Positions 22,014 through 36,437 of a DNA stretch of 64,000 nt are shown piece by piece. Location: assembly GCA_002150815.3 (NCBI GenBank), contig NDFF03000007.1, positions 248,001-312,000 on the forward strand. Reading direction: 5' to 3'. The translations under genes and the position numbers were made by a program. Under the pieces are notes generated by a model, which made no database searches, was not told the origin of the DNA, and saw only the letters and a list, made by a program, of their open reading frames with translations. The stretch comes from Grammothele lineata (Eukaryota; Basidiomycota; Agaricomycetes; Polyporales; Polyporaceae). Position 1 is the first letter of the stretch. Each line of letters begins with the position of its first letter.

Positions 22014-24208
22014 TTGGATGTCGCGTGCCAGTGTGCGAAGTTGAATGACCATTGGATCGAGACGACGTACTTAGTGTGTTCCAGCGGGAGGCGGTCGCTC
22101 GAATCTGCCCCACTCGGCTTTCCCCTCGCCGATATTCTCAACTCCGCGCACGACGCTGTGTCCGAAACTATGCACGGCATCTCTGAGTTCGACCCCGCCG
22201 CGTCATACGAGTACGCGTTCCCCACAACGCAGTCTGGCGTGCTCGATCCTTACTACGATGAGGCATTCGGGCGAATGATGAGCCATACGGTTCACGACGT
22301 AAACGCCGCTTCAACCTAAGACGTCAAATCTAGAGTTGCTAACTCGCGCCTACAGATCCATGATAGGGCTGTTCTATCGTACGCCGATCCGTTCGAACCA
22401 AGGAACGAAGAACCAGTACACAAGGACATCCCCCCTTCTGCCATCTCGACAAAGTACTACGCGTTGCAAGACCCCAACGTCTACGCCCCGCCCCCGCCCC
22501 CTCCCATAAACCTCACCCCGCCCGCCCCGCCCGCCATCCCTGTCGCGCCTGCCGTCGTCGTGCCACCCGCCGTGCCTGCGCCCTCTGTCACCGCGACCAT
22601 AACCGCCCCTATGCCGCCCGCGCGACCTGTCCCTGCACCGCCCCCGCACCGCGTTCTTCCAAAACACAGAAGAAACAAAGACGACCCCGGCGGTGGGTCG
22701 CGCCCAATGGCACAACACACGACGCGCGGCGGCGCCCCCTCCGAATACCCCTCGAGCTCCATCCCGCCCTTGACCGAGACTGCGACAGCGGTGTCGGCCT
22801 CGGGCTCAGGGTCGGCGAACTCAGGGTCGGGGGCGGGTGGTCGGCTTTGCCCTTCTGCGTCTCGGAGGGAACCGAGGTTGGCGGGTGTGCGCGCACAGGG
22901 ACAGCCCGCGATGGGCGCTGTGTCTCTCATTCCACCAGATGAGTACTCACCTACACCGTCGCCCGGCTCGCAGAGGCACACCGCCCCCGCGGGGGAGGCA
23001 AGCCATGCTGAGGCTGGGGGTGAGCTTCGGCGCCTCGGCGCTCAGGCTCGAGCCCCGCGGCAACCGACGGGCTCGCCGCCGACCCGCTCCCCGAGCTCTG
23101 CCCCGCCGGCGCGGGCTCAGGTGGAGGTCACGTGGGGGACGTCCGCGACGTCCACGCTCGTCGTATACTCGCCCACCACCGGCCGGCGCATCCCCGTCGC
23201 GATGGGCGAGGGAGGGCTCGTCCTCCAGCCGCGTAGAGGGGCGGCAGGGGGTGGCCTAGCGGGAGATGAGGATGCGACGACGCTGGCGACGAGGGCGGGG
23301 GTTAGAGGAGGGGTCGAGGAGCTGCGAACGAGGCACAAGCGGCTTACGAGCACAGCCTCGGCGTGCGCGTTTTGTCGGAAGCGCAAGATTGCGTGTGGGG
23401 GGCGCGTCGAGAGCGACGAGGCCCGTCGGTGTGGGTGAGTGTTCAGACTTGCTTTGGGGTCGAGTGGGAGTGTGGGGAAGTGTAAGAGCCGCCCTTGGGT
23501 TGAGGCCGCACCAAAGAGGGAGTCCTGGGGGGCTCGAGCCTTGAGGCCTTGAGGTTCGAGTCCCTCCGCCGTGGGCCTTTTATGTTCTCCCGGGTAAGCG
23601 CGGGTCGGGGTCACCGCCGCACATTGACTTCAGGCCAGCCCTGTTCGGTCCACACTTGCCTCCGGAGCGACGGCCATTCATGGTGTTAGGAGTGACCGGG
23701 CCCCGCAGGTGGGAGATCCCAGCATCGCGCTTCCGGTCATGCGCCCCATGGACGGAGGAGCCCACAGAGCAAGGCTCTCCTAGTACGCTGATTCCCGGCC
23801 AACGACCAAAGGTTATCGGGCCATCGGCGTCCAATGCGCACCGCGCCAACGGCTGCCTCGCGCCATCCGCGAAGTTCCTTCGAGGTCGTTCGAAGTCCGC
23901 GCGCTCATGTGCGGATGGCGCGTCGCGAGGGCGCCCGTCGCACTATGCCCCAGCACCAATGGCGTCGCGTCGCGCTACGTACGGGGGTCCGCCGCTCCTG
24001 TCTCTCGCTATTCTCTTTCCGTCCTGCAGATCATCCTTGGCGCGCGTTGCTGACACGCCTACCCTCATTTCGCAGGCAATGCATCCAGCGCAGGCAGCCC
24101 TGCGAGTTCGACTCCGACGTTGGACCCGGCGCCGCGGCGACTCGGCCCCCGCCCCCGCCCCGCAGCCGTCTGAGCTCCGCTCTAGTGAAGCACGAGGGCT
24201 CGTTTTGA
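22014..24208 (+). CDS. Zn2Cys6 transcription factor with C-terminal zinc cluster
   Basis: Likely a fungal-specific DNA-binding regulator in the nucleus. The first visible exon encodes LADILNSAHDAVSETMHG and ends SHTVHD. It splices (GTAAAC to CTACAG) to IHDRAVLSYADPFEPRNEEP. A long Pro-rich stretch follows (22,480-23,260). The zinc cluster begins near 23,370: ACAFCRKRKIACGG, then RRCG, interrupted by an intron. The second half, QCIQRRQPCEFDSD, lies at about 24,080-24,120 and completes the six cysteines. The stop is at 24,208 after a short Pro/Ser tail. A zinc cluster at the C-terminus rather than the N-terminus is seen in a group of basidiomycete regulators. The N-terminus is unresolved: no good ATG is in frame, so a 5' exon is probably missing. 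The intron inside the cluster is about 640 nt, roughly ten times the local norm. Confidence 0.72.
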
Positions 24209-24668
24209 GCACCGTGGAACGTTCTCGGCGTGTAGCGAACATAGGACTATTGTTGCGGTGGGTACTCGGGCTACCCATGTGTCTACCAAGTTTCTTGCTT
24301 TCGACTTTGCCCTGTATCGATCTTCTTAATATTCTCTGTGCTTATGTATCCAGCGAATTGTCGTGCTCTCGTTCCAGACTCCTGCGCTATCGTCGATCCT
24401 GTTTCTCCATGTCCAACTAATTGTTTTCGTCGCTCTATATCCGCCCGGACTGTACATAGCGCTCTCGTGCTCACGCCCTCTCCCGCGCTGTCAGCTTTCT
24501 CGTCATACGGTCGGTAACTGCTATCCTAATACACCACGTCGCACATTCCAGTCCACAGCTGCCAGATAGACTTAGCCCGATCTTCCACGCCCGTATACGC
24601 ACACCTTATCAGCCCGCGAGAGGGGAACCATTCATATCTCCCTAAAACAACACGAGCTAACGGCCGAA
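24209..24668. terminator. Convergent 3' intergenic region
   Basis: 460 bp between the stops of the Zn2Cys6 gene (plus) and the site-2 protease gene (minus). It is richer in T and A than its surroundings on both strands, as expected for shared 3' untranslated regions. No gene seen. Confidence 0.35.
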
Positions 24669-27134
24669 CTACCGGCCACGGTACGCGTCGGCCATCCCAA
24701 GGAAGACACACGACCCTAGCAGCGCGCCGGTGGCCACATGCACCACCCGTCTCCGCCTCCCCTTGACCCTCGCCCTCGCCCGCGCACTCCCCGTGCTGGC
24801 GGACGTCCGGCGGGCCGGGGCGGCCGCCACGACGCTCCCACCTCCGCCTTCCTCTTCCCCGCCGCGCTCGATCGCGTCTTCGAGCTCGAACTCTTCTCCA
24901 CCCGGCCGCCGCTGCGCAGCGCGAGCATCGGACCAGTCGCTCAGAGCGTCGAGCAGCTGACCGCCGTCGAGCAAGGGGAGGGGGAGGAGGTTGAAGAAGT
25001 ACAGCGAGAGCGTGAGCATCTGCATGTACCTGCGCGCCGCCGCCGTCCCACGCTCGTCAGCGATCTGCGACATGAAAAATGGGCGGAGGAAGGTACGCAC
25101 GAGAAGAAAAGCTCGCAGGTGACGGGGAGGGACATCGGCAGGACGCGCGACGTGGGCAGCCAGTCACCCACCTCGACTGGAGGTGGATGCGTTCGATCAG
25201 TACAGAAAATGCGAGAAGCGGCCCGGACAGCTGCGTACTTTCGTGAAGGACCTCAGCACGCTCGCCCTGCCACACGATCGTGTGCTCGCTGCTGCCCGCC
25301 TGTTCCTCGCGCAGCCACGAGGGCAGACGCATCTTCAACGCGAGGAGGGCCTGATCGCCGCGTGGCCGGACGCAGACTTCCGCCTGCCCACAGTCGATCG
25401 CGGACTCGCACCGGCGGACCGGCGCGCCCTCGTCAGGGTCCAAGAATGGCAGAGGGGCGACGCATCGCTCGAATACATTCGCGCCCGCCGCAGTGGACGT
25501 GGACGCGGACGGGGCTGCGGTCGTGAAGCACGCCTCGCCGGGGTCGTCCGAGCCCGCGAGGCAGCAGCTCTGGCTGTGAGCTGCGGAACATGTCGATCGA
25601 GGCGTTAGAGGGGGCATGGTTAGCATTTCAGGCACCGCGCCCAATACGTCAGCGGGGCGAGCCCGAGTGGCCACGAACCTACGAACCAGGGCTCGCCGGC
25701 GCACCAGCCGAGTACAGGGCCCGACGGCGGCTTTGGGCGCGCGAGGAGCTCTTCCCACCGGTCTTCCGCGCGCCCGATCCGCTCGAGCGCGTCGTCGCCG
25801 ACCTTGTATATGACAGCGCCTATTGGGACATGCCCGTGGAGCGGCGAGCCCTACAGGACCCGGTAAGTCCGCTGTTGCCCGCGGCTTCAGGAGAGGAAGG
25901 AAACTTTACGCACTTCGTCCACACGGACCACCACGCGGCCGTACGCGCTTACGTCGCGATACCCTAGAACCGGCCAGATCGCATCCGACACTCGCGTCCA
26001 CGCAAGAGCAGCGAGGAGCATCCAGAAGACCAGATTGTGGAACGCCCCGGCGGAGATGATGCGCGTGCGAGAGCGAGTGGGCAGTGACTCAGTCTCTCCA
26101 GCGGGTAGCGCAACATACGCAGAGGGCAGTATGACTGTGAGGCCTAATCCGGCTGCGCTGAGAGCAACCGAGTCCCTATGTGGTTTCATTTAGCATCGCT
26201 TCGGCGTTTGAAGCGATGGCGGGACGTACAAGGCTGCGGCGATGGCGTGTCCGACCTCGTGAACGATCTGTGTCGCTAGAAGCGCGGTTAGGAGAACAGG
26301 AAGATGATGGAGAGGTGTTGTGACTCCGGGAATCTGTACAAGGCAGGGACGTAAGCGGAACGCCCACAGAACGCTGCCAGTCTGGTATCGTCATTGCGGG
26401 CAGCCGGTGCGACCAACGCCCTGATCACAGGGCTGATCGACGCACAGTAGCACGATCGCACGTGTTGGAACGATCGCATACATTGGATCGTTCTGCAACG
26501 CGGGTGCGGCCGGGAGTCCTCGTACATGCGGCTCACAACGCGGTTTGCACACATTGACGTCGAAGGACTGAACGAGGGACCAGAAGACGTGCAAACTTAC
26601 AATCAGCTGCAACGGTGCACCGTTCCCGTCATGGACGTCCAGCGCCGCACCCGCGGCCTCTTCCTCCTCGAACCCACCCCGCTTCCAATGTCGCGCTGCC
26701 CCGCCCTCGTCCGGCAATCCATAATGTTCCCGCACCAAGCCTCCCCCTCCCACCGCGAGCAGACCCCCCGCTAGTCGCCCAACAGTCCATACCAACAGCC
26801 CGACCGCACCAACCATCCCAATCACACCCAACACGCTCCCCAAATCGTACGCCGCCACAAAGAGCGCGCGCACATGCGGCCGGCGATGCAAGCGGGACGC
26901 CACGCGCTGGTGCAGCGCGTTCCACGCCGTCGTGTGCAGCGCGAGGTGGCCATTCCGCACCGTCACGCGCGTCGTGCGGGTCTTGAGGATTTCCGGGGAC
27001 CGCGAGGAGCCGGTGGACGAGGGGGCGGGGAGGAATGCGCCGCGGGCGGTGCGGCGGCGGTAGTGACGCAGGAGGTAGAGCGCGCTCCAGAAGGATGAGA
27101 GATAGAGGAAGAGGTGAGAGGCGTCCGTGGTCAT
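24669..27134 (-). CDS. Site-2 protease family zinc metallopeptidase (M50, MBTPS2-like)
   Basis: Intramembrane metalloprotease of Golgi/ER membranes. In fungi it cleaves membrane-bound transcription factors such as SREBP homologues. The N-terminus starts MTTDASHLFLYLSSFWSALY, a membrane segment; further segments lie around VLGVIGMVGAVGLLVWTVG. The zinc motif HEVGH is in QIVHEVGHAIAAAL (about 26,250-26,290). SAGAFHNLVFWMLLAAL follows. A PDZ/luminal part contains Cys residues (CLAGSDDPGEACF, FERCVAPLPFL, CGQAEVCVRPRGD). The third metal-ligand motif is in NLLPLPLLDGGQLLDAL (about 24,965-25,000), followed by an acidic loop and a last hydrophobic stretch. An in-frame ATG 35 codons upstream (27,239) is possible, but the chosen start fits the family, where a membrane segment is N-terminal. 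About six exons. Confidence 0.88.
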
Positions 27135-27632
27135 CTTGTGCGGTGGGTCCGACGCATCGTCCGAGAGCAAGGGAGAGGAAGAAAGAGCAGCGGAGCGAAG
27201 GCGGCCGCGGTGAGCGTCATGATTGTGGACGGCGGTCAAAGAGATGTTTGCGCGTGTTGATCCGGCCTCGGCCTCAAAGAGTACTCATGAAGGCGGAGAC
27301 TACGTCGCGGAAGTAGATTCACACAGACCATGGTCAGACCGATGGGGCAATACACATACTTTGATTCCACAACGACTAGGAGACGAGGTGAGATATGTAA
27401 TACAGGTGCGTGCGAGATAGCAGCGAGTCGTGACATGAGCCGGGAAGATGGAATTACATTCGATGCGCCAGTGATCAAATAGAAAGAGGAGTGGGACGGA
27501 TGGACAGTGTAGTACAATGCGGCGTGAGTTCGACGAGCGGGGTTGGGGATAAGGCAGAAAGAGATGTCAACGAGGATAGCGAGTGTAGCAAGAGTCCGGC
27601 CGCAGGGAATATACAGCGGGAGCACCGGGCGT
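27135..27632. other. Intergenic region between the RBR ligase and site-2 protease genes
   Basis: About 500 bp between two minus-strand genes: 3' flank of the RBR ligase and promoter of the protease. TATA-like ATATGTAATACAG near 27,392 and TACACATACTTTG near 27,350 on the plus strand are not convincing. A 134-codon minus frame here has no family similarity. Confidence 0.35.
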
Positions 27633-29701
27633 TCAGTCAAAGTCGGACTCGAACCCCTCTACGGTGCAGTTCCACGACCAACGCCCATCTAGGAAGCCCT
27701 TCGCGGTATCCTCCAACATGATCTCGTTCCGCTTCTGCACGTAAACCTGTTTTCACATGCCGTCAGTGATATTTCGGAGCTTAAACGGACGGCTACTCAC
27801 GGTCTTGTCCGTCACCTTCTGACGGAGGGTCATAATCGTCTCAGGGTCAATCGGGGCTTCAATGAGCTCAGAAAGCTCCTCGACAGCCCTCTCGAGGTCA
27901 CTATATGCGCTCGTCAGCGGCGGTATATCACGTTTGGACAAAAACTAGAAGCTCACCGCTGGTTGTCCTCGAAGAGCTCCTTGTGGTTGTTCAACGCGAG
28001 GTAGTACGCCATAGCATACGTCCACTTGAGCGTCATCCGGCACTTAAACACGACGTCGACCGCCTTCTTCATAAACTGCACCTGGATCCACGTGAGCTCA
28101 GATGTGACCTGCATCTCCTCCATCTTCTTCTCCGTCTTCGCGTACAGCTCCATCGACAGCTTCGCCGACTGCTCGTGGTTCGCCCACCGGTTGTAGTACT
28201 AGCAGCCCGGGCGTGGGGGTAGGTGAGCGTGCGAGACGGGCCAGGAACGACGAGCGGTACTCACGTGAAGGTACCGCTCGAGCGACGCCCGGCTGCGCGA
28301 CTGGGCATCGCGCGCCTCCACGCTCGCCTTCTCGTCGTACCGATTGCACGAGTACCACGACGTGCCGTGCTCCGACCAAGGACCTGCCCTCACCGCGTCA
28401 ACGTCTCCTCCCTCTCCCAAGCGCGCATACGGAGCGACGAAACGAAAACGCACCCATGCAGACCCAGCAGAACTCGTACTTGCACTTCTTGCACGTCATG
28501 TGGTTGCACCCGCCGTTCTTCTCGATCGTGCTCTGGCACTTGCTGCACTCCTTCGTGTTGCTCTTGATCCAGTTCGCCGTCTCCGAGTCGTCCCTGCACT
28601 TCTGCAGCCACAGCTTCGCCACCCCGCACACCACCGGCCGGTGGTCGTCCTCGACCGGGCACCCGAAGCAGAACACGTGCTTCGCGCTCGCCCCGCACGT
28701 CACGATCGGCACGATCTGCGTGAGCGAGGAGCGCGTCGCGGCCGCGGGGCAGGAGACGGTGTGCGTGCAGGACGGGTACGGACAGAACTTGAGGTGCGCG
28801 ATGCAGCCCACGAATTGGCGCACGAGCAGCTCCTGGTAGCGCCCCCACGTCTCGCGGTCGTCCGCGAGCGCGCGGTCGACGAACGGGTCGAGCGCGACGA
28901 CGTTGCAGTCCTCGGCCATGCACGTGATGCGGCACTCGGCCTCCGTGCGCACCTTGCTCACGATGTACTCCTTCCAGCACGACGTGCAGAACTTGTGGTC
29001 GCACAGGAGGGAGAGCGTCTCCGTCTGGGTGTCGTCGAAGCAGATCGGGCAGACGAAGGGTTCCTCTGGAGGCGGGCTCGCGCGCTTGGACTTGGAGGAG
29101 GTCCGGGCGTGGTCTGTGGTCGAGCGCCGGCTCGTGCGCTGGGGCCCTGTGGACGAGCGGCTAGAGGACGCCTTCGCGGGCGGAGGGGAAGGTTCCCGCG
29201 GGGGCAGCTCCACCCCAGCCGCGACAGCGACGGCCGAGGCGTTGTCCATGTACTTCTCTATGAGCTTCTCCTTGTTCCAGTCCATGTGGCGGAGGAGTTG
29301 GGCGGCGACTGGTGGCTGCGGAGGAGGCAAATATGCATAAGCGGGCGTGATACTAGGATCCTAGGACGGGATAAAACGCACTTCTACGCCAAAAATGCCG
29401 CTGATGTGGTCGACGTCGCTCTGGGCCATCTTCTCGACCTGGGGCTGACTGAGGTCGGTGTAGTCGACCTCGTAGATCTTCTTGTCGGACCTCGTCGTGA
29501 CCTTGAAGTCGTCGCCAAAGCCGTCGCCCTCGACGTCGGACGCGGACTCTGCAGCGGGGACGACAATGTGGCTGTTAGCGACCTATTGTGGGTTTAGTCA
29601 GGTCGTGTGTACACACCGTCCTCGTCGACGTCCATGAGCTCCTCGTCCTCCTCATCGTAGTACTCCTGCTCCTCGTCCGAGATCTCGTAGTCAGAAGACA
29701 T
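27633..29701 (-). CDS. Ariadne-type RBR E3 ubiquitin ligase
   Basis: Transfers ubiquitin from an E2 through a thioester on its own RING2 cysteine. The acidic N-terminus starts [24 protein letters not shown]-like segment precedes the RINGs ([16 protein letters not shown]). RING1 is [15 protein letters not shown] with [10 protein letters not shown]. The IBR contains [14 protein letters not shown] and [12 protein letters not shown]2 is [20 protein letters not shown], with the catalytic Cys in GGCNHMTC, then [10 protein letters not shown]. The Ariadne domain continues through [43 protein letters not shown] and [19 protein letters not shown] to the stop. Order and spacing match fungal and animal Ariadne-1 proteins. 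There are seven or so exons. The Ariadne domain normally holds the ligase inactive until it is bound by a neddylated cullin. Confidence 0.94.
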
Positions 29702-30123
29702 GGCGTGCGGCGACGAGGGCTGGGTGGCGATAAGAGTGTTGTGGTGGAGAGCGGTAGAGACGAGTTGGACGGATCGGGTGCGCCTTGCCCTGCGCCCGCC
29801 TATGACGCCTGCCTTACGCGGAGTTTCAATCCCCTGACTCAGCCACGAGCAAGGTAATCGGAGCCTTGGAAGTACTGCCCTCGCTTCGAACAGCTTCGAA
29901 TCGGTGAAAGTCTCGAAGTTCGAAGACAATTGTCTGCCATTGCCTACGCGACAGTGAAAGAAACGCGTCCATGGATTGTCGTCGCGCTACAGAGTGTGCA
30001 AAAGTACAATACGCTGCTCTACGTACTACATCTCATTATTTTCTTCTAGTAGATACCGCCGCACACCGCATCGCCGCCATCGGCGTCGCAGACCAGAACG
30101 CAACGAAGAGAGCGCAAGACCGT
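29702..30123. other. Intergenic region between Hsp110 and RBR ligase genes
   Basis: About 420 bp, tandem minus-strand arrangement: 3' flank of Hsp110 and promoter of the RBR ligase. No additional gene. The plus-strand frames that run in from both sides are antisense to coding exons. Confidence 0.35.
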
Positions 30124-32917
30124 CTAATCTACGTCCATCTCGGACGGGCCCTGGTCGCCCTTGGGCTGCTGCTCCTCGCCCGTCTTCGGCGTCTCGTTCC
30201 CGCTCTTGGGGGTCTCCTGCCCGCTCGGCGTGCCCGTCGGCTCCACCTTGGGCTTCGGCTTAGGGCGGGTGAGGATGGGCGTCGCAAAGTAGACGATCTC
30301 CTCCTTCTTCTTGGTCACCTCCGCGGCGGTGAACGCGGGGTCGACGTTCTTCGCGCGCTCGCTCTGCCGCACGAACTGGTCCTCGAGCCACTTCTGCACC
30401 GTCGCGCACTTCTCCACGATCGCCTGCTTGTCCTTCTCCTCGATGTGCGCGAACCGCTCATCCGCGGACGACGCCTGCGTCATGTAGTTGTTGATCGTCT
30501 CCCGCAGCTCGCTCACCACCCGGTTCCGCTGCTCCGCCTCCTTGTACCGGTTGATGACCGGGTCCGCGAGCGCGTGCAGCGCATCGATCCGCGCGACGTA
30601 CACCGACTTGGTTGCGTCCTCACCCTCCTCCGAGTACAGCCAGTCCTCGGCCTCCCGCAGCGCGACCATGATCTTCTCCTTCTCCGCCGCCTGCACGTAC
30701 GGCGCGTAGCGCTCGTCCAGCCGGCTCCGTGTGTCGTAGATGAACTCCTCGAGAGCGTTCTTGCGCTCCTACATGCACAACAAAACGTCAGTAAGAGGCA
30801 CATCGCAAGAAACGCGCGGAACGCACCTCGGTGTCCATGACGAGCTTGTCGGCCGCGTTCATCTGCGCCTCCTGCTCCTTGTACTGGGCGATCAGCGACG
30901 CGTCGAGACCGGTGTGCGACCAGACGAAGGGCACGTCGTGCTTCTTCACCACCTTCTTCTTCTTCGGCTGCGCGGCCTCCGCACCCTCCGCGCCGTCGAC
31001 TTGCATCGGCACCTCCTCGCGTTCCTCGACCTCCTCCGTGTATGCCTGCTCGAACGAGAGCACGCCGTGGATGTTGAGACGCGTCTTGACCTTGACGACC
31101 GAGTAGTCGCCGTTCGGCTGCGGCTCGACGCTCTTCGCGGTGAAGCGCGCGACCCAGGGGTTGATCCCGCCCGGAAGCGCCCCAGGCTCCGCGTACTGCG
31201 CCTCGATATCGAACGTGTCCTTGCGGTAGAAAGTGAGGATCTTCGTCGACGGGATCCCATTCCCCTTCGGGAACACCGTCAACTCCGTGTCCTCGTCCTC
31301 GGGCTGCTTCTCCCACGCGATCTTGACCGAGTAAGGGGTGATGTCCGCCATCGAGAACTCGCGCACGCGGAAGACGGGCGAGAGCATCGCGCACGCGAAC
31401 GTCGCGCCCCGCGCCGCCGCCTCGTCCTGGTTGAGCGTCGTCGAGAGCGGCTTGCCCCCGAAGACGGCCTGGATCTTCGCGCGCACGGCGGGGATGCGCG
31501 TGCAGCCCCCAACGAGCTCGATCGCGTCGATCTGGTCGACGCTCAGGCCGGAGTCCGCGAGCGCCTGCTGGAGAGGGGCGTCGAGGCGGTCGAGCACGCT
31601 GGAGATCAGGCCCTCGTAGTCCTCGCGCGTCAGCCTGCTGTGCGCGTCGACGTCGTTCATGATCGACTCGACGTTGAGCGGCGCCTCTGCGTTCGCCGAG
31701 AGCACCTTCTTAACACGGTCGCAGCCGGCGTAGAGACGGAAGATGGCCTTGGGGTTCGAGAGGACGTCAATCTTGTACTTGTCCTTGAACTCGGCGGCGA
31801 AGTGCTGGAGGAGCGCGTAGTCGATGTCGCGCCCACCGACGTGGCGCTCGTACGCCGTCGACTTGACCGTAAGCTGACCCTTGGAGAAGGCAACGACGGA
31901 GACGGACATGGAAGAGTGACCGACATCAACGAACACGACGTGACGAGGGTTCTCGGCCTCGGGGAGGTCGGACTTGGTGATACCGTAACCGAGGGCGACG
32001 GCGGTGGTGTCGTTGATGAGACGGAGAACGTTGAGGCCAGCGATCTGCGCCGCGTCGAGCAGCGCGCGACGCTGGATGTCGGTGTACCAGCCGGGGACGG
32101 TGATCACGACGTCAGAAACACCGGTCTTGAGCTCGTTGGCGGCAATATCGCGCAGCTTGCCGAGGTACATGGCCGTGAGCTGAGTCGCGGAGAAGACCTT
32201 CTGCTCGCCGAGATAGTTGACCTAGAGAGAACATGAGGCTAATGTCGCGTGCAACAGGCTTGGAAAACGTACCTGTGCGCCGACGGTGCCATTGGCATCG
32301 ACAAGCTTCACGTGGGTGAATTTTGATTCGACATCCTTGATCTCGGGGTCGGCGTATGTCCTGCCGAGTATCCTCTTGAGAGAGCCAACGGTGTTACGGA
32401 AGTTGGAGATCTCGAGGGTCTTTGCGGGCTCGCCAATGGAGCGTTGCTTGAAACCGAACGAAACGAGGGAACTGGGAAGGTAGTTAGTACCATGAATAGC
32501 AAACGCAAGACAATTTCGCAAATTCCATGAGAGGATCGCGGAGAAATCACGGCAGCCACATGGATAAGGATTTGGAACGAGGCGCACAGGTGAAACGAAG
32601 GGGTTCTAGCGCAAGAGCATTCAAGCTTGTGAAAAGGATATGAAAGCCCGAATGAAAACCCAATCTTGGTCCATCCATACCCCTCCTACTCTCCATTGTA
32701 CCGCCATTCCCAACCAACGCAAAAGAAAGAGAACATGCACTCACGGCGTAGCACGGTTCGAAACCTCGTTGATGATAATGTCTATGCCCCGATGCCTCGC
32801 CACACCAATCTGTCGAAAAGCCCAGGACGTTAATCGATCTAGCCGGCGGTCGGCTACGAACGGCGCGCGCGCACCTTGCTGTGGAGAGCACCGAAGTCGA
32901 TCCCGACGACGGACATG
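30124..32917 (-). CDS. SSE1: Hsp110 family chaperone / Hsp70 nucleotide exchange factor (Sse1-like)
   Basis: Cytosolic Hsp70 relative that exchanges nucleotide on Hsp70 and holds unfolded substrates. It starts MSVVGIDFGALHSK, where yeast Sse1 has a similar divergent phosphate-1 loop, then PSLVSFGFKQRSIGEPAK and ILGRTYADPEI. The ATPase core contains VVITVPGWYTDIQRRALLDA, LRLINDTTAVALGYGI, VFVDVGHSSMSVSV and IELVGGCTRIPAV. The substrate-binding part is followed by a long acidic insert with KKKKVVKKHDVPF, then the helical lid (DTRSRLDERYAPYVQAAEKE). It ends TPKTGEEQQPKGD and SEMDVD. Total is about 770 residues in five or six exons, as expected. A phased heat-shock element lies about 170 bp upstream of the start. 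Confidence 0.95.
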
Positions 32918-33052
32918 GTGGCAGCCTAGGGTATGGGTAGTGCAGAGAAATGCGAAAGAGAGAGGGGGAGCTCAGAGAGGGGAGGGCAGTCGTAGCAAGG
33001 GGAAGTCGTAATCGAGCGTAAGAGCAGGGCGGCGCGGCGGGCAGGTGGTGGC

Positions 33053-33106
33053 GCGTATATGCGCCCAAAATTTGGGTTCCCGATTCGGGCATGTTCTCGA
33101 TGGTTC
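33053..33106 (-). promoter_or_regulatory. Core promoter with heat-shock element upstream of Hsp110
   Basis: On the plus strand TTC triplets lie at 33,084-33,086, 33,094-33,096 and 33,104-33,106, exactly 10 bp apart, with GCA and GAT at the intervening 5 bp positions where a perfect element has GAA. This gives a five-unit heat-shock element with two imperfect units. About 30 bp nearer the gene is a TATA-like CGTATATGC (33,053-33,061). Position and target gene make HSF control plausible. Confidence 0.6.
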
Positions 33107-33572
33107 TTGCGCCTTCCCGCACGCACACGCCCCCCCACATCGACATCGATCTTGGCGCGTGCCGGAGCCGTCCCTGGAAAGTAGGTACGATGATGTTCGT
33201 GACTTATCTAGCAGCTACATCGCACGTCCAACAGTTAAGATCAGCGTCGTGGCCTTTCGCAAGAGCGCAACGTATCATAGAGTATCTTCGAGACACAAGG
33301 ACGCGCCGTAGATCGTAGATCTGCAGCTACGGCCTCTCAACGGCCCGATGCAGATCGCCGCGAGATGCTGCCCGTGGCCGGCGCGTGCACTCTCACAATT
33401 CAATCCAGCATCGCGGGAACCGCGTGTACCCTGCGTGCACGCCACGGTCTCCACTGCCAGGCAAGACAGAAGAGTAAGTAGTGTAAGTGAAGATTCCCAT
33501 AAGGGCAGGTAGTCCCAAAGGGTAGAAGTACATCTAAGTTACTAGTACTGCGATTCCCTGCGCGCGACATGT
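33107..33572. other. Intergenic region between KRS1 and Hsp110
   Basis: About 470 bp between the Lys-tRNA synthetase stop (33,573) and the Hsp110 promoter. No gene. Contains TA-rich patches near 33,470-33,545 that may belong to the synthetase 3' untranslated region. Confidence 0.3.
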
Positions 33573-35961
<2,389 letters not shown>

Positions 35962-36437
35962 GGTGCGGCGGAGATGGGGGTAGATGGGAGGAGGGCGCGG
36001 AGGCCTGTGGAGGAAAGTAGTAGATCTGAGGCGAATCAGCCTCTGCATCCACTTTTTTAGAGTTATCTGCTTCGTGAATCCATGTGAGTCACGGTACGCG
36101 TCGCGCGTTTACTCGCACTTCTGCGCGTGGATTACGTCAGCTTGTCCCACGAATACACGACTAGTCACACCGGTTAGCTTTGCGGAGGTCACGCGTGACC
36201 GAGTCAATGCTCCGATAAGGGCCGACGTCAGCGATCGCGGGCTCCAGCGAGGGCAACGGACTCGGAGTTTTGCTCGTCGTCGCTTGCCTCCGTTCTCCGT
36301 CTCGCGCTACCCCCTCCTCTTGATAATCTCTCGCATTCGCCGCCGCCTCTGGTCTCGTGCTGCAGGCAGGACATCCGCCTTCGCACGACCACCCGTGGGC
36401 AGCTTATCGCTCGCTAAGGGCCGAGGTGGACCCACAG
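35962..36437. promoter_or_regulatory. Divergent promoter region of KRS1 and the Pro-rich gene
   Basis: 476 bp between two divergent start codons. A TC-rich tract (CGTTCTCCGTCTCGCGC and onward, 36,290-36,345) precedes the plus-strand gene. No TATA box. A 5' untranslated intron ending TGCTGCAG|GCAGG near 36,365 is possible. Confidence 0.35.

Noticed and set aside
23505..23575. tRNA-like sequence with GGTTCGAGTCC box and T run
   Set aside because: The T stem pairs badly and no matching 5' acceptor strand or A box is present, so it is not a tRNA gene.
28344..29597. 417-codon plus-strand frame
   Set aside because: Exact antisense of the RBR ligase exons; Arg/Leu-rich composition typical of reverse reading of GC-rich genes.
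30740..32236. 498-codon plus-strand frame
   Set aside because: Antisense of the Hsp110 coding region; no family similarity.
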